A DNA stretch of 64,000 nt from Limibacter armeniacum (GCF_036880985.1 NZ_JBAJNO010000008.1:2171500-2235499); one strand, 5' to 3'; positions 8,067 through 17,674 are shown, numbered from the stretch's first letter. Translations and numbers: made by a program. The notes: a model not told the origin generated them from the letters alone.

Positions 8067-10184
8067 TTAGTTCAAGTCAAGGTCAATTTTCAACCCTGCT
8101 CTTACCCATCTTCCAGGCTGTTCTACAGAGACAAAATCTATGTATTTTTCATCAAATAAGTTGGATGCTTCAACATAGAAATTGAACTGATTGTAGACAT
8201 AGTACAGACGTAAATCTACCAAAGCATATGCTTCGAATGGATTGTCAGTTGCTTGTATTTCAGCTGTTTCATCAAATGTGTACAGTGCATAATTTCTTTG
8301 TTGGTAATGCATCTTCCAGTCTGCATACAAGTTTTTGAATATACGGTGATTAATGCCCAAAACTGCTTTATGTTTCAGGTTACTCAAGCCGTATTTGGAG
8401 ATGGCATTATCCGCATTGATGTCCATATCTAGGTAGGTATAGCTCAATGAAATGCGTTGAATAAAGAAATTGTCAATTAACCTGCCTGGTTTGAATTGTG
8501 CATTTACATCAACACCAAAAGTATTTAGCTCAGGAATGTTGGTTGCGTTAAATGTACCGGCCGCATCGTCTTTTACCCAATCAATGATGTCTTTTCCTTC
8601 ACGGTAAAAAGCAGAGATACTACCACTTAATGGACCATCGAAATACTTAATACCACCTTCATATGTGGTAGCCTTTTCAGGGTTCAGGTTTTCATTACCA
8701 ACATCTGTAGTAGATAGGTAATAAAGGTCCGTAAAAGTTGGAATACGCATGGATGTATTGACCGAACCGAATACACGCAGAGGGTCTACTATTTGATAAG
8801 AAAGGTCAATGCCTGGGAATACATCAAATGCATCTGCCTCACTTCTGTCCAAGTGTGAGTTCCAGTTAGCCATTAATCCTGCTGAAGCTGAAAGTTTGCC
8901 TATATCAAAATTGTGCTCCAAGAAAAAGCTGATGTTTTCTCTTCCGTCTTTTTTCGTGAATTGAGGTTTTTTGCCCTCAGGGTATCCTGCCGGATAGTCA
9001 ATGTTTTCTCCAGGTACATCCTGAGGATTATCCATGTCTTTACCTAATACACTACTTCTAATATTTTCAGACCTTATATCTAACCCTACAGCGGTTGTAC
9101 CTAGCTTTGAGTTGTACTGTGCACTGAGGTTAGTTCCATATGCATCTACAAGGTGATAGTTGTGGTCTGAGTACCAGCTGGCTGCATTCTCAAAATCACG
9201 GAATAGCTCAAAGCGATCTTGTGCTCTGTTCCAGTAGATTAATGGCGTGAATTTTACTTTTCCTTTAGTTGTGAATTTCAAGCTTCCGAAATAAGCTTTG
9301 TTTTGCTCAAACTGGTCAGGAAAGTTGGCTGAATAGAAAGTGCTGGCACCAAATGCTTTGTTGCCATAACCTAGTTGCATTTCAAGGTCACCAGCTTTAG
9401 TGCCTAATTTTCCCTGATAGAACGCATTGTACGCATTAAAGTCTGTATTGCGGGTATAGCCATCGCTTCCTTGCTTGCTAGCAGAAAGGTAGTGTTTTAT
9501 CTTTCCTTTCTTAAGCGTACCAGATGCAGCTACTTTGTGCAACCCATGTTCACCAGCCATTACATGGGCAGAGATATTGTTGTTGTCTTTTGAGCCAGTA
9601 ATAATATTGATGGCACCACTGAAAGCATTCGGTCCAAATACACGGGAGCCAGGACCTTGCAGGATTTCGACTGCTTCTACACTTTCAAGATCTACGGGGA
9701 GATTGAGGTTGAGGTGTCCTGTCTGAGGGTTGTTGATATTGACACCATTAAGGAGGACGAGGGCTTGGTCAAATGAACCGCCTCTAATGCTTATATCTGC
9801 TTGAATACCCATCGGTCCACGTTGGCGAACATCTACGCCTGAAACATATTCCAGCAGGTCTTGCAGGTTTTGGACGGGAGCTTGTTTGAGTTCTTCTCTG
9901 CTAATAACGGTAACGACTCTACCTTGCTCGGAATATACTTTTGGAACTCGCTGTGTGTTGACTACCACTTCACTGAGTAGTTGATCCTCCAGTCCATCTT
10001 CAGTCAGTGCAGATTCTAATAATGTAGAGTCACTAATTGTTGTGACCTGTTGTGCATCCTGTGCTAAAAGATTCAGGGGCGTTGCTGCCAACATGCCTGT
10101 TGCCAATGTGCAGATTTTGATCTCTTTGCCCAATGTCTTGAAAAGGGCATAAGGTTTTCTGCTCCAGTGTTTGAAGTAAATCAT
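8067..10184 (-). CDS. TonB-dependent outer-membrane receptor (BtuB-like)
   Basis: The 705-residue protein has an N-terminal signal region, then a short extension and a TonB-box-like stretch around 'SEVVVNTQRVPKVYSEQGRV'. The plug domain holds 'LQDLLEYVSGVDVRQRG', 'ISIRGGSFDQALVLLNG' and 'VEAVEILQGPGSRVFGPNAFSGAINI', and the rest is a 22-strand type beta-barrel ending in a barrel-closing strand. The plug and length resemble the BtuB/CirA branch. I saw no cobalamin riboswitch upstream, so the ligand is open. It follows the acyl-CoA reductase gene by 72 bases on the same strand and is probably co-transcribed with it. Energy comes from TonB-ExbBD encoded elsewhere. Confidence 0.85.
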   Translation of the reverse strand: MIYFKHWSRKPYALFKTLGKEIKICTLATGMLAATPLNLLAQDAQQVTTISDSTLLESALTEDGLEDQLLSEVVVNTQRVPKVYSEQGRVVTVISREELKQAPVQNLQDLLEYVSGVDVRQRGPMGIQADISIRGGSFDQALVLLNGVNINNPQTGHLNLNLPVDLESVEAVEILQGPGSRVFGPNAFSGAINIITGSKDNNNISAHVMAGEHGLHKVAASGTLKKGKIKHYLSASKQGSDGYTRNTDFNAYNAFYQGKLGTKAGDLEMQLGYGNKAFGASTFYSANFPDQFEQNKAYFGSLKFTTKGKVKFTPLIYWNRAQDRFELFRDFENAASWYSDHNYHLVDAYGTNLSAQYNSKLGTTAVGLDIRSENIRSSVLGKDMDNPQDVPGENIDYPAGYPEGKKPQFTKKDGRENISFFLEHNFDIGKLSASAGLMANWNSHLDRSEADAFDVFPGIDLSYQIVDPLRVFGSVNTSMRIPTFTDLYYLSTTDVGNENLNPEKATTYEGGIKYFDGPLSGSISAFYREGKDIIDWVKDDAAGTFNATNIPELNTFGVDVNAQFKPGRLIDNFFIQRISLSYTYLDMDINADNAISKYGLSNLKHKAVLGINHRIFKNLYADWKMHYQQRNYALYTFDETAEIQATDNPFEAYALVDLRLYYVYNQFNFYVEASNLFDEKYIDFVSVEQPGRWVRAGLKIDLDLN

Positions 10185-10256
10185 TGTTACAAATTATGAA
10201 TTTGGTAAAAGTAAGGAGGCAGCTTCCAATTGGTAGCTGCCCGATTTATTGAAAGT

Positions 10257-11279
10257 TTAGTTCAATTCAATAAGAAACTTCAGCGTGTCCACACCATCTG
10301 CATAATCATGAAGTGCAGGGAACTGTGCCTGACCAAAGTTATAGCTTTCTGCTAACCACTGGTCGGAAGAAACCACACATTGTGTCTTCTCCTTGATCTC
10401 ATCCAACTTTTGTTTCAGTTCAGCACCATTTTCATATTTCTCGTAGTACACCACAGAAATAGGGGATACCATCTCTTCACTTTCACGGAAAATGATACCA
10501 CCGTTGTCAAGATGAGGAACCTTGTTTACCAGATATATAGACTTATTGTAGTCATAATTATTCTGGTACTTGTGGTTCATTCTTACCTGAATGGCAAAAG
10601 GCTCCAATGCCTCCAACAATAAGTTGATGTTAAAAGACGAAGGAATAAAGACTTTTGAGATGTTACGGCAGCCAAGTCCATAGTACATCAGGATATCATC
10701 CTTCAGTTTTGCAAGTACGTCTTTGTCTTCATCACCTCTGATCACTGCTACAGAAGACCTGTTTTTACGGATGATGTTAGGGTATTTACCAAAGTACTGC
10801 TCAAAGTAACGGGCACTGTTGTCTGACCCTGTTGCAATGACAGCTTCGATTTGTTCTGCTCTGCCTTCAGTAATGGTAATCATATCCTTAAATGCAGGCT
10901 CGATTTCAATCAGTGTTTCCAGTAACCAAGGCATCAGGTAAGTGTCCTGAGAACTAATCTTGGCAACCAGCTTATGTCCACTGATAAGGGTCGAAAGAGC
11001 ATCATGGAAGCCTACCATTGGAATATTTCCAGCCATAATCACTAGCACAGACTTAGGGGTTACTGTGTCAGGAATGTCATACGCTGCAACCCAAGTATCC
11101 AAAGCATCCTGATTTAGGTAGACACCAATTCCTTTCAAGGCAGAAAGTACACTTTGTTCGTCAAACCAACCATTGCTTGAATTGGCACGAATCAACACCA
11201 TCTCTTGTTCATCCTCAGTCAGGTTGCTGATCTTCTGACCGAGTTTAGCAAATGCTTCTACTCTTTCTTTTAATGTCAT
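10257..11279 (-). CDS. acyl-CoA reductase, LuxC family
   Basis: The 340-residue protein matches the LuxC/acyl-CoA reductase family (aldehyde dehydrogenase superfamily), which reduces acyl-CoA or acyl-thioesters to aldehydes with NAD(P)H. The likely catalytic Cys is Cys204 in YYGLGCRNISKVF. Other recognisable segments are 'VLVIMAGNIPMVGFHDALS' near residues 78-96 and 'IRKNRSSVAVIRGDE' near 170. Bioluminescence is not implied, because no luxA/luxB is present. In Bacteroidota this gene is often found divergent from the dicluster ferredoxin seen here at 11662. That suggests a redox link, though the substrate is unknown. A consensus-like promoter lies at 11381-11410. Confidence 0.82.
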   Translation of the reverse strand: MTLKERVEAFAKLGQKISNLTEDEQEMVLIRANSSNGWFDEQSVLSALKGIGVYLNQDALDTWVAAYDIPDTVTPKSVLVIMAGNIPMVGFHDALSTLISGHKLVAKISSQDTYLMPWLLETLIEIEPAFKDMITITEGRAEQIEAVIATGSDNSARYFEQYFGKYPNIIRKNRSSVAVIRGDEDKDVLAKLKDDILMYYGLGCRNISKVFIPSSFNINLLLEALEPFAIQVRMNHKYQNNYDYNKSIYLVNKVPHLDNGGIIFRESEEMVSPISVVYYEKYENGAELKQKLDEIKEKTQCVVSSDQWLAESYNFGQAQFPALHDYADGVDTLKFLIELN

Positions 11280-11380
11280 TACTAAAATTTTCTTAGCGAT
11301 CTTCCGCTATTTATATTTATTTTTAATAACGTTTGTCTGATATTTGCCATCCGTTTTTAGAAGGATGCCCGATTGGAGGG

Positions 11381-11410
11381 CAAAATTACAGAAAACGATT
11401 TAAGAACAAA
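11381..11410 (-). promoter_or_regulatory. Bacteroidota-type promoter for the acyl-CoA reductase gene
   Basis: Read on the minus strand, TTTG (11407-11410) is followed after 18 bases by TAATTTTG (11381-11388). This matches the Bacteroidota -33 TTTG and -7 TAnnTTTG elements with near-ideal spacing, and gives a leader of about 95 bases. Confidence 0.6.
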
Positions 11411-11594
11411 GATCAGAGAAAAAGAAAGCAGGCGGAAGAAAAGATCTGTAAGAGAAAAATAAACTTTGAAACCCTTAAAACAATTTCTTGTAATTTTCTC
11501 TTATATGTTTGTCACAAATTAATCTGAAAGGGTTCTATTATTGCGAATCTATTTAAAATTTGGACAATTACTTTAAAACTTCTTAAACGAGAAG

Positions 11595-11602
11595 TATCTT
11601 TG
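11595..11602 (+). promoter_or_regulatory. -7 element for the ferredoxin gene
   Basis: TATCTTTG matches TAnnTTTG about 60 bases before the ferredoxin start. The -33 region holds only a weak TTTA at 11572, so the call rests mainly on the -7 box. Confidence 0.45.
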
Positions 11603-11661
11603 TTATTGACTGAAGCCTTAAAAGCATTTTTAAAACTTAAAAATAAAACAGTACGAGCGTT

Positions 11662-12012
11662 ATGGCGATTATGATTACTGACGAGTGCATCAACTGCGGT
11701 GCATGCGAACCAGAATGCCCTAATACAGCAATCTATGAAGGTGGCGTAGAATGGACTTGGGGCGGCGGTACTGAGCTGGATAAAATTGAAATGGAAGATG
11801 GTACGGTGATAGATGGTAACGCTGAGCAAGAACCAATCTCAGATGAATTCTATTACATCGTTTCTGATAAATGTACTGAGTGTATCGGTTTCCACGAGGA
11901 GCCTCAATGTGCGGCTGTATGTCCTGTTGACTGCTGTGTGGATGACCCTGATTACAGAGAAAGCGAAGATGAGCTAGTTGCTAAGAAGCAGTGGCTACAT
12001 GCAGAAGCTTAA
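11662..12012 (+). CDS. 4Fe-4S dicluster ferredoxin
   Basis: The 116-residue electron carrier has two cluster-binding motifs. The first is Cys9-x2-Cys12-x2-Cys15-x3-Cys19-Pro. The second is Cys71-x2-Cys74-x8-Cys83-x3-Cys87-Pro, with the longer spacing typical of the YfhL/Alvin ferredoxin type. Additional Cys91 and Cys92 follow. The acidic insert between the motifs (residues 26-66) is longer than in minimal 2[4Fe-4S] ferredoxins. The gene is divergent from the LuxC-type reductase and has its own promoter and terminator. Its redox partner cannot be read from sequence. Confidence 0.92.
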   Translation: MAIMITDECINCGACEPECPNTAIYEGGVEWTWGGGTELDKIEMEDGTVIDGNAEQEPISDEFYYIVSDKCTECIGFHEEPQCAAVCPVDCCVDDPDYRESEDELVAKKQWLHAEA

Positions 12013-12036
12013 GCTGTCATCAGTTTTAGGCATATG

Positions 12037-12069
12037 AAAAGGCGAGACTCTGAGGAGTACTCGCCTTTT
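12037..12069. terminator. bidirectional intrinsic terminator
   Basis: AAAAGGCGAG and CTCGCCTTTT pair, and the interior ACTC/GAGT extends the stem around a TGAG loop. It separates the ferredoxin gene from the convergent hydroxylase gene. Confidence 0.88.
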
Positions 12070-12091
12070 GTTTTTATGATATGTGGCTATT

Positions 12092-13390
12092 TTATCTGCT
12101 TTGAATTGCTACATTGTTGTCACCAGAAGCATTCATCACCTTTTCCTCATCAGGAAGTTCAAGCTTATCCTCTCTAAAGTATTTGGATACCCAAAGTATA
12201 GAACCAGCTGTGATACTAAATACAACCAGAGTCGGGATACCAGTCGGACTGCTTACATGGTACAGTTGATCCATGGCATAAGCTGTCAGGACAGCCATAA
12301 GCAGCAACCTGAATATTTCAATGATAGGAGCCCATTTCTTTCCTTCCAAAATTCCTCCCCATGCTGTAATCATGACAAAGATAGCACCACTGAATATCCA
12401 ACGGTCGGTTTCACTAAGTGGTGATTTTGTATGGACTGTGATGTACATGAACATCATGGCAAGGACAATATGAAAGATCAGGTACGGTTTACTTTTACGG
12501 AACTGCTTAGTCTGGAATTTGACCTGTTCTGACAGTGTATAACCTATACCGGCTACCGTTTCACCTTCATTTTCCATTCCCTTAGGTCTCCAGCCTAGTG
12601 GCATAAACCAAATCTTGATTTTGTCTATGAACCTAGGTGCCTTGGCTGCATCAATGGCTAACTCTTTCCAATATTGGAAATAGATGTTGGTAGGGTCCCA
12701 TGTTTTCGGAGGGTGTGTTACACCGTAGCAAACTTCTTCCACTTCAGGCTCAAACGTTCCGAACATTTTGTCCCAAATAATCAAAAACTCTCCAAAATTC
12801 TTGTCGATGTACTGTGGATTGACACCGTGGTGAACCCTGTGGTGAGAAGGGGAGTTGAACCATTTTTCAAACCAACCCAACTTCTTGATCACCCTTGTGT
12901 GGTGCCAGTAGGAACCAAGCAAGTGCAGGGCAACCATAGAGTAAATGGCATCAGGAGTAAAGCCAAGTAACGGTAAAGGCCAGAATACTGAAAATGCAAA
13001 TAGCCTTTGGGTTACACTGGCTCTCAGACCAACTCCGAGGTTCATCTCCTCAGAAGAGTGATGTGGCATGTGGGCTGCCCAAAAAATATTGATGGTATGC
13101 CCAACCCTGTGGAACCAATAAAACAAAAAGTCAATCAGGATCAGCAGAATGGCGAGTGACCACCAGGTAGTAGGGATTTCCCACATGGCAAAGTTGTCAA
13201 ACAGGTAGCCAAATGATTGGTAAATGACAGCTGCCACGACAAGGTTGACGCATTGGTTACCAATGGCAGTACCGACGTTAGCAACGGTATCCTGAAACTT
13301 GTAATACCCATTGCCCTTGATAAAGCAGTAAATAATCTCAATTACGAGTAGCCCCAAGATGATAGGGGCACTGATAATGTAAACATTCAT
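12092..13390 (-). CDS. sterol desaturase/fatty acid hydroxylase family membrane protein
   Basis: The 432-residue integral membrane di-iron enzyme carries the eight-histidine signature: HRVGH (His94, His98), HMPHH (His107, His110, His111) and HHRVHH (His183, His184, His187, His188), embedded between hydrophobic segments. The pattern is close to alkylglycerol monooxygenase-like members. About 200 residues follow the catalytic core, with four further hydrophobic segments, which is longer than plain sterol desaturases. The substrate is probably a lipid alkyl or acyl chain (inference). It is monocistronic. Confidence 0.85.
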   Translation of the reverse strand: MNVYIISAPIILGLLVIEIIYCFIKGNGYYKFQDTVANVGTAIGNQCVNLVVAAVIYQSFGYLFDNFAMWEIPTTWWSLAILLILIDFLFYWFHRVGHTINIFWAAHMPHHSSEEMNLGVGLRASVTQRLFAFSVFWPLPLLGFTPDAIYSMVALHLLGSYWHHTRVIKKLGWFEKWFNSPSHHRVHHGVNPQYIDKNFGEFLIIWDKMFGTFEPEVEEVCYGVTHPPKTWDPTNIYFQYWKELAIDAAKAPRFIDKIKIWFMPLGWRPKGMENEGETVAGIGYTLSEQVKFQTKQFRKSKPYLIFHIVLAMMFMYITVHTKSPLSETDRWIFSGAIFVMITAWGGILEGKKWAPIIEIFRLLLMAVLTAYAMDQLYHVSSPTGIPTLVVFSITAGSILWVSKYFREDKLELPDEEKVMNASGDNNVAIQSR

Positions 13391-13849
13391 AATAGTAGTG
13401 AGAAATGTTAGTTAAATAAGGTTTCTGTAAATTTCACTTTCCTTAATCAATCATTTTGATTAATCGTTAATCTTCAATTGATTATTCTGTAATTTAAATA
13501 ATATTAAGTGTTAATGTTACATAGTGATCGGTAAAAATCTTTAGAGAATGAGTTATCATTCAATAAATCAATTGATTAATTTCAATTGTGTTATTTCACT
13601 TTCAAAAGTGGTAGAGATGAAAAGAGGATGGGAAATTTTATGAAAATTTTAATTTTGACCTTCTGAAGTACAAATCCCCTAGCATTGAACCACTTGGCTC
13701 ACAATTCAAATTTAAAGGCAACATTACATAAGGTTTCAACTCTATGGAAAGTGCTAAACAGATACTGTTTTCTTGGGGTTTTTATGTAAATTCGGTTGTC
13801 CTGAATACAATTTTTTAAGCCAACAGCATCTATTCAGGTACAATTACCC
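13391..13849. other. AT-rich divergent intergenic region
   Basis: This region separates the hydroxylase gene (minus) from the M3 peptidase gene (plus). Several AATCAATTGATT-like short palindromes occur (a perfect 12-bp one at 13566-13577, and TCAATTGA at 13474-13481). A minus-strand TAAATTTG at 13707-13714 could be a -7 element for the hydroxylase gene, but it lies ~315 bases from the start and lacks a clear -33. No gene or RNA is recognisable. Confidence 0.4.
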
Positions 13850-13868
13850 ATTTTTGGTTACCAAAAAT
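13850..13868. promoter_or_regulatory. perfect 19-bp palindrome upstream of the M3 peptidase gene
   Basis: ATTTTTGGT, a single central T and ACCAAAAAT form a perfect interrupted palindrome ending 23 bases before the start codon. The position and symmetry suggest an operator or a leader hairpin, but no regulator is known for it. Confidence 0.45.
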
Positions 13869-13891
13869 TTAAAACTGATTAATACTGAATA

Positions 13892-15922
13892 ATGAATCCG
13901 CTATTAGAGAAATTCAACACGCCTTTTGATACAGCGCCATTTCCCGAGATCAAAGAGGAACATTACTTGCCGGCTGTGAAAGAAGCAATTAAGCTTGCCA
14001 AGGAGGAAATTGAACAGATCAAAAAGGAAGAAGTACCAACATTTAAAAATACTGTAGAAGCTTTGGACGGTTCAGGCAGGTTGTTGCAGAGGGTTACTTC
14101 GATCTTCTTTAACCTCAACTCAGCGGAGACCAATGACGAAATCCAGCGAATAGCCAAGGAAATGTCTCCACTGCTATCTGAGCATGGTAATGATATCCTG
14201 TTTGATGCGAAACTTTTTGAGCATATCAGGAAAGTGTACCAGCAGAAAGACAGTCTTACGCTGACTGCAGAGCAGGAGATGTTACTTGACAAGTCTTACA
14301 AGTATTTTGCTCGTAATGGAGCAGAACTTGGTGATAGTGATAAACAAAGGCTGAGAGAAATTTCGAAAAGACTTTCAGAGCTATCCCTAACATTTGGCGA
14401 AAGGGTTTTGGCAGAAGCCAACAGCTTTGAAATGGTGCTTGATAATGAAGAGGACCTTTCTGGGTTGCCTGAATATGCCAAGGAAGCTGCAGCACAGGCA
14501 GCCAAGGAAAAAGGCCATAATGGTAAATGGGTTATTACGCTTCAATATCCTAGTTACATTCCTTTTATGACTTATGCGGACAACCGTGAGTTGCGTAAGA
14601 AGCTGTTTATGGCTTTTGGTAGCAAGGCATTCAAAGGTGATGAGATGGATAATACGTCCATTGTCAAGGAAATAGTAAAGCTTCGTAATGAGAAAGCTAA
14701 ACTGTTGGGATACAAGAGCCATGCGGACTATGTCTTGGAAGAAAGAATGGCAGGGGCACCTGATACTGTTTATGGTTTTCTGGAAGACTTGCTTGAAAAA
14801 GGAAAGCCTGCTGGAGAGCGTGAAGTGAATGAGGTGACTGAATTTATGCACAGCCTTGGGGAGACCGGTGATGTGAAGCGTTGGGACTGGGCGTATTATG
14901 CTGAAAAGCTGAAGAAAGAACGTTATGAGATTGATGATGAGAAACTGAAACCATACTTCAAGCTTGAGAACGTAGTGGAAGGCGTCTTTACTGTAGCCAA
15001 TAAGCTGTTTGGAATCACTTTCCACGAAAACAAAGACATTCCAGTTTATCATGCTGATGTAAAAGCTTATGAAGTGAGAAATGCAGATGGAAGTCATTTG
15101 GCTGTCTATTATGCAGACTACTTCCCAAGAGCAGGTAAGCGTGACGGAGCTTGGATGACCTCTTACAAAGGACAGTACAAGGAAGGAGATAAGGAGAATA
15201 GACCACATGTTTCCATTGTCTGTAACTTTTCAAAACCAACTGCTACCAAACCTTCATTACTTACTTTTAATGAGGTAACGACGCTGTTCCATGAGTTTGG
15301 ACATGCTTTGCATGGCATGTTGGCAGATGGAATTTATGAGAGCCTTTCAGGTACCAATGTTTATTGGGACTTTGTAGAGTTGCCTTCTCAACTGATGGAA
15401 AACTGGGCTTATGAGAAAGAATGTCTTGACCTGTTTGCAAAGCATTATGAGACTGGAGAACTGATTCCAGAGTCATTGGTGCAAAGAATCAAAGAGGCGG
15501 CGACATTCCTTGAAGGGTACCAGACCGTAAGACAAATATCTTTCGGTTTGCTGGATATGAACTATCACGCATCTGAAATGGGCGAAGTAGCTGATATTGA
15601 TGCTTTCGAAACAGAAGCATTTATGCCAACTAACCTGTTGCCATCTGTACCAGGAACAAATATGAGCTGCTCATTCTCCCATATTTTTCAGGGAGGTTAT
15701 TCTGCTGGTTATTACAGCTATAAATGGGCAGAGGTGCTGGATGCTGATGCTTTTGAACTGTTCAAGGAGAAAGGGATTTTTGACAAGGAAACAGCCGAGA
15801 GTTTCAGAAACAATATTCTTGCTAAAGGAGGAAGTGAGCACCCGATGAAACTGTATGAGCGTTTCAGAGGACACAAACCTTCTGTAGATGCCTTGTTGCG
15901 TAGAGCAGGACTGATCCAATAA
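13892..15922 (+). CDS. M3 family metallopeptidase (Dcp/oligopeptidase A type)
   Basis: The 676-residue zinc peptidase has the HEFGH motif at His467-Glu468-His471 and the third ligand Glu496 in FVELPSQ, as in thimet oligopeptidase relatives. Length matches E. coli Dcp and OpdA (~680). The 'GGYSAGYYSYKWAEVLDADAF' type segment near residue 605 favours the Dcp (peptidyl-dipeptidase) branch. No signal peptide is visible, so it is probably a cytoplasmic enzyme that clears oligopeptides. A perfect palindrome sits directly upstream and a terminator follows. Confidence 0.88.
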   Translation: MNPLLEKFNTPFDTAPFPEIKEEHYLPAVKEAIKLAKEEIEQIKKEEVPTFKNTVEALDGSGRLLQRVTSIFFNLNSAETNDEIQRIAKEMSPLLSEHGNDILFDAKLFEHIRKVYQQKDSLTLTAEQEMLLDKSYKYFARNGAELGDSDKQRLREISKRLSELSLTFGERVLAEANSFEMVLDNEEDLSGLPEYAKEAAAQAAKEKGHNGKWVITLQYPSYIPFMTYADNRELRKKLFMAFGSKAFKGDEMDNTSIVKEIVKLRNEKAKLLGYKSHADYVLEERMAGAPDTVYGFLEDLLEKGKPAGEREVNEVTEFMHSLGETGDVKRWDWAYYAEKLKKERYEIDDEKLKPYFKLENVVEGVFTVANKLFGITFHENKDIPVYHADVKAYEVRNADGSHLAVYYADYFPRAGKRDGAWMTSYKGQYKEGDKENRPHVSIVCNFSKPTATKPSLLTFNEVTTLFHEFGHALHGMLADGIYESLSGTNVYWDFVELPSQLMENWAYEKECLDLFAKHYETGELIPESLVQRIKEAATFLEGYQTVRQISFGLLDMNYHASEMGEVADIDAFETEAFMPTNLLPSVPGTNMSCSFSHIFQGGYSAGYYSYKWAEVLDADAFELFKEKGIFDKETAESFRNNILAKGGSEHPMKLYERFRGHKPSVDALLRRAGLIQ

Positions 15923-15941
15923 TATTAACTATATATACCGT

Positions 15942-15978
15942 CCTTCCTGAGCCTTAGCTAAAGTTCAGGAAGGTTTTT
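15942..15978 (+). terminator. intrinsic terminator
   Basis: CCTTCCTGA and TCAGGAAGG form a stem followed by five T, 20 bases after the peptidase stop. Confidence 0.85.
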
Positions 15979-16003
15979 AATTGAAGACACAAATAATATC
16001 ACA

Positions 16004-17653
16004 ATGGTAGATTTGAAAAAATTATCCCTGATGGGATTGCTAGCTGTAAATATCTCGTTGGGTGCAGCTGCTTATAATACGGTTTCAGCACAGGATAGTG
16101 ATCCGCTGAGAGGAGCTCCTGAAAACTGGTTCAACCTTGATAAAGAGAAAGGTGGCGTTTATGGCATCGGTACAGAGGCTGCTTACAATGAAATCCTGAA
16201 AGGCAAAAAGTCTACTAAAGTAGTGGTAGCAGTGATTGACAGTGGTATTGACATTGACCACGAAGACTTGAAAGATATCATTTGGACCAATGAGAAAGAA
16301 ATAGCAGGCAATGGAAAGGATGATGATAACAACGGTTATATAGATGATGTTCATGGCTGGAACTTTATTGGTGGTGCCAATGGAGAGAATGTCAGTGAGG
16401 ATAACCTTGAGGTAACAAGAGAGTTCGCCCGTCTGAATGCCAAGTATGGTGATAAGACAGAAGAAGAAATCAGTAAGGCAGATAAAAAAGAATTCGAATA
16501 CTACCAGCAGGTTAAAGAGTCATATGACAAGGGTTACCAGAAGTCATTGCAGAGCCTGATGCAATACTCGGCTATTCAGCAGGAGTTCTTGCGTTCCAAG
16601 AAGCTGATGGAAGCATATTTTGGGGTAGAGGAAGTGCCATTGGATAGCTTAAGCGATTTCAGTTCTCCAGACGAAAACGTAATGCTGATGGCAGAGTTGT
16701 TCAAGGAACTGAAGGCACAAGGTGTTGGTGAAGAAGATTTGCAGGAAGCTGTGGATTACTTCACGAGCCAAGTGAAATACAGCTACAATACAGACTTTAA
16801 TTCAAGGGAAGTAATCGGTGATGATTATGCCAACTTGAAAGAAAAAGGCTACGGAAACAACGATGTAATCGGCCCAGGTGCTGAGCATGGTACGCACGTA
16901 GCGGGTATTATTGGCGCTGTTAGAAACAACAACTTGGGTATCAAAGGTGTTGCCGATAATGTAGAGATCATGGTGCTGAGAGCAGTTCCTGATGGAGATG
17001 AGAGAGATAAGGATATTGCCAATGCCATCCGTTATGCTGCTGATAACGGTGCAAGAGTTATCAATATGAGTTTTGGTAAAGCATTCTCTCCAGATAAGGA
17101 AGCAGTGGATGAAGCGGTGAAGTATGCAATTGGAAAAGGAGTGCTTTTTGTACACGCAGCAGGTAATGACAACAAAAACACAGACAAGGAGTCAAACTTC
17201 CCATCAGCAAATTACCTGAAAGGCGGTTATGCTAAAAACTGGATTGAGGTTGGTGCCTTGAACTGGAAAGATGATGAGACTATGCCTGCCACTTTCTCTA
17301 ACTATGCTAAGAAGAGAGTTGACATTTTTGCTCCGGGTGTAGATATCTATTCTACTGTTCCTGGTTCTAAATATGAGGCATACAACGGTACAAGTATGGC
17401 ATCACCAGTAGTAGCAGGTGCTGCAGCAGTACTGATGTCATATTATCCAAGCATGTCAGCTGCAGATGTGAAGAAAGTGCTGATCAAGTCAGCGATTGAC
17501 ATGAAGAAAAAAGAAGTGTACCTGCCTGGTTACAAGAGAGACCTTGCACAAGGTAAAGAACCTGAAAAAGTAAAATTCGGTGAGCTTTCAAACTCAGGAG
17601 GTATTGTAAACCTTTACAATGCAGTGAAATACGCAGACAAGCGATATAAGTAA
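16004..17653 (+). CDS. secreted S8 family serine peptidase (subtilase)
   Basis: The 549-residue protein has an N-terminal signal peptide ending near residue 30 (VSAQ). The catalytic triad is visible as Asp79 (VIDSGID), His295 (HGTHVAG) and Ser464 (NGTSMASP). About 215 residues separate Asp79 and His295, far more than in minimal subtilisins, and much of that is a charged helical insert. A calcium-loop-like 'DDDNNGYIDD' stretch lies near residues 106-115. It is probably a periplasmic or exported protease. No C-terminal sorting domain is obvious. It is monocistronic with a strong terminator. Confidence 0.9.
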   Translation: MVDLKKLSLMGLLAVNISLGAAAYNTVSAQDSDPLRGAPENWFNLDKEKGGVYGIGTEAAYNEILKGKKSTKVVVAVIDSGIDIDHEDLKDIIWTNEKEIAGNGKDDDNNGYIDDVHGWNFIGGANGENVSEDNLEVTREFARLNAKYGDKTEEEISKADKKEFEYYQQVKESYDKGYQKSLQSLMQYSAIQQEFLRSKKLMEAYFGVEEVPLDSLSDFSSPDENVMLMAELFKELKAQGVGEEDLQEAVDYFTSQVKYSYNTDFNSREVIGDDYANLKEKGYGNNDVIGPGAEHGTHVAGIIGAVRNNNLGIKGVADNVEIMVLRAVPDGDERDKDIANAIRYAADNGARVINMSFGKAFSPDKEAVDEAVKYAIGKGVLFVHAAGNDNKNTDKESNFPSANYLKGGYAKNWIEVGALNWKDDETMPATFSNYAKKRVDIFAPGVDIYSTVPGSKYEAYNGTSMASPVVAGAAAVLMSYYPSMSAADVKKVLIKSAIDMKKKEVYLPGYKRDLAQGKEPEKVKFGELSNSGGIVNLYNAVKYADKRYK

Positions 17654-17674
17654 GCGACAGCTTTTTATACATAT

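Noticed and set aside
10257-11279. bioluminescence (lux) operon
   Set aside because: Only a LuxC-type reductase is present; no luxA, luxB, luxD or luxE is nearby.
10185-11661. cobalamin riboswitch upstream of the BtuB-like receptor or its operon
   Set aside because: I looked for the conserved B12-box and structured leader but saw neither in the 72-base gap nor in the divergent region.
14387-15208. 273-residue antisense open frame inside the M3 peptidase gene
   Set aside because: It lies wholly opposite a well-supported gene with intact catalytic motifs. It shows no domain and has the composition of a reverse-frame shadow.
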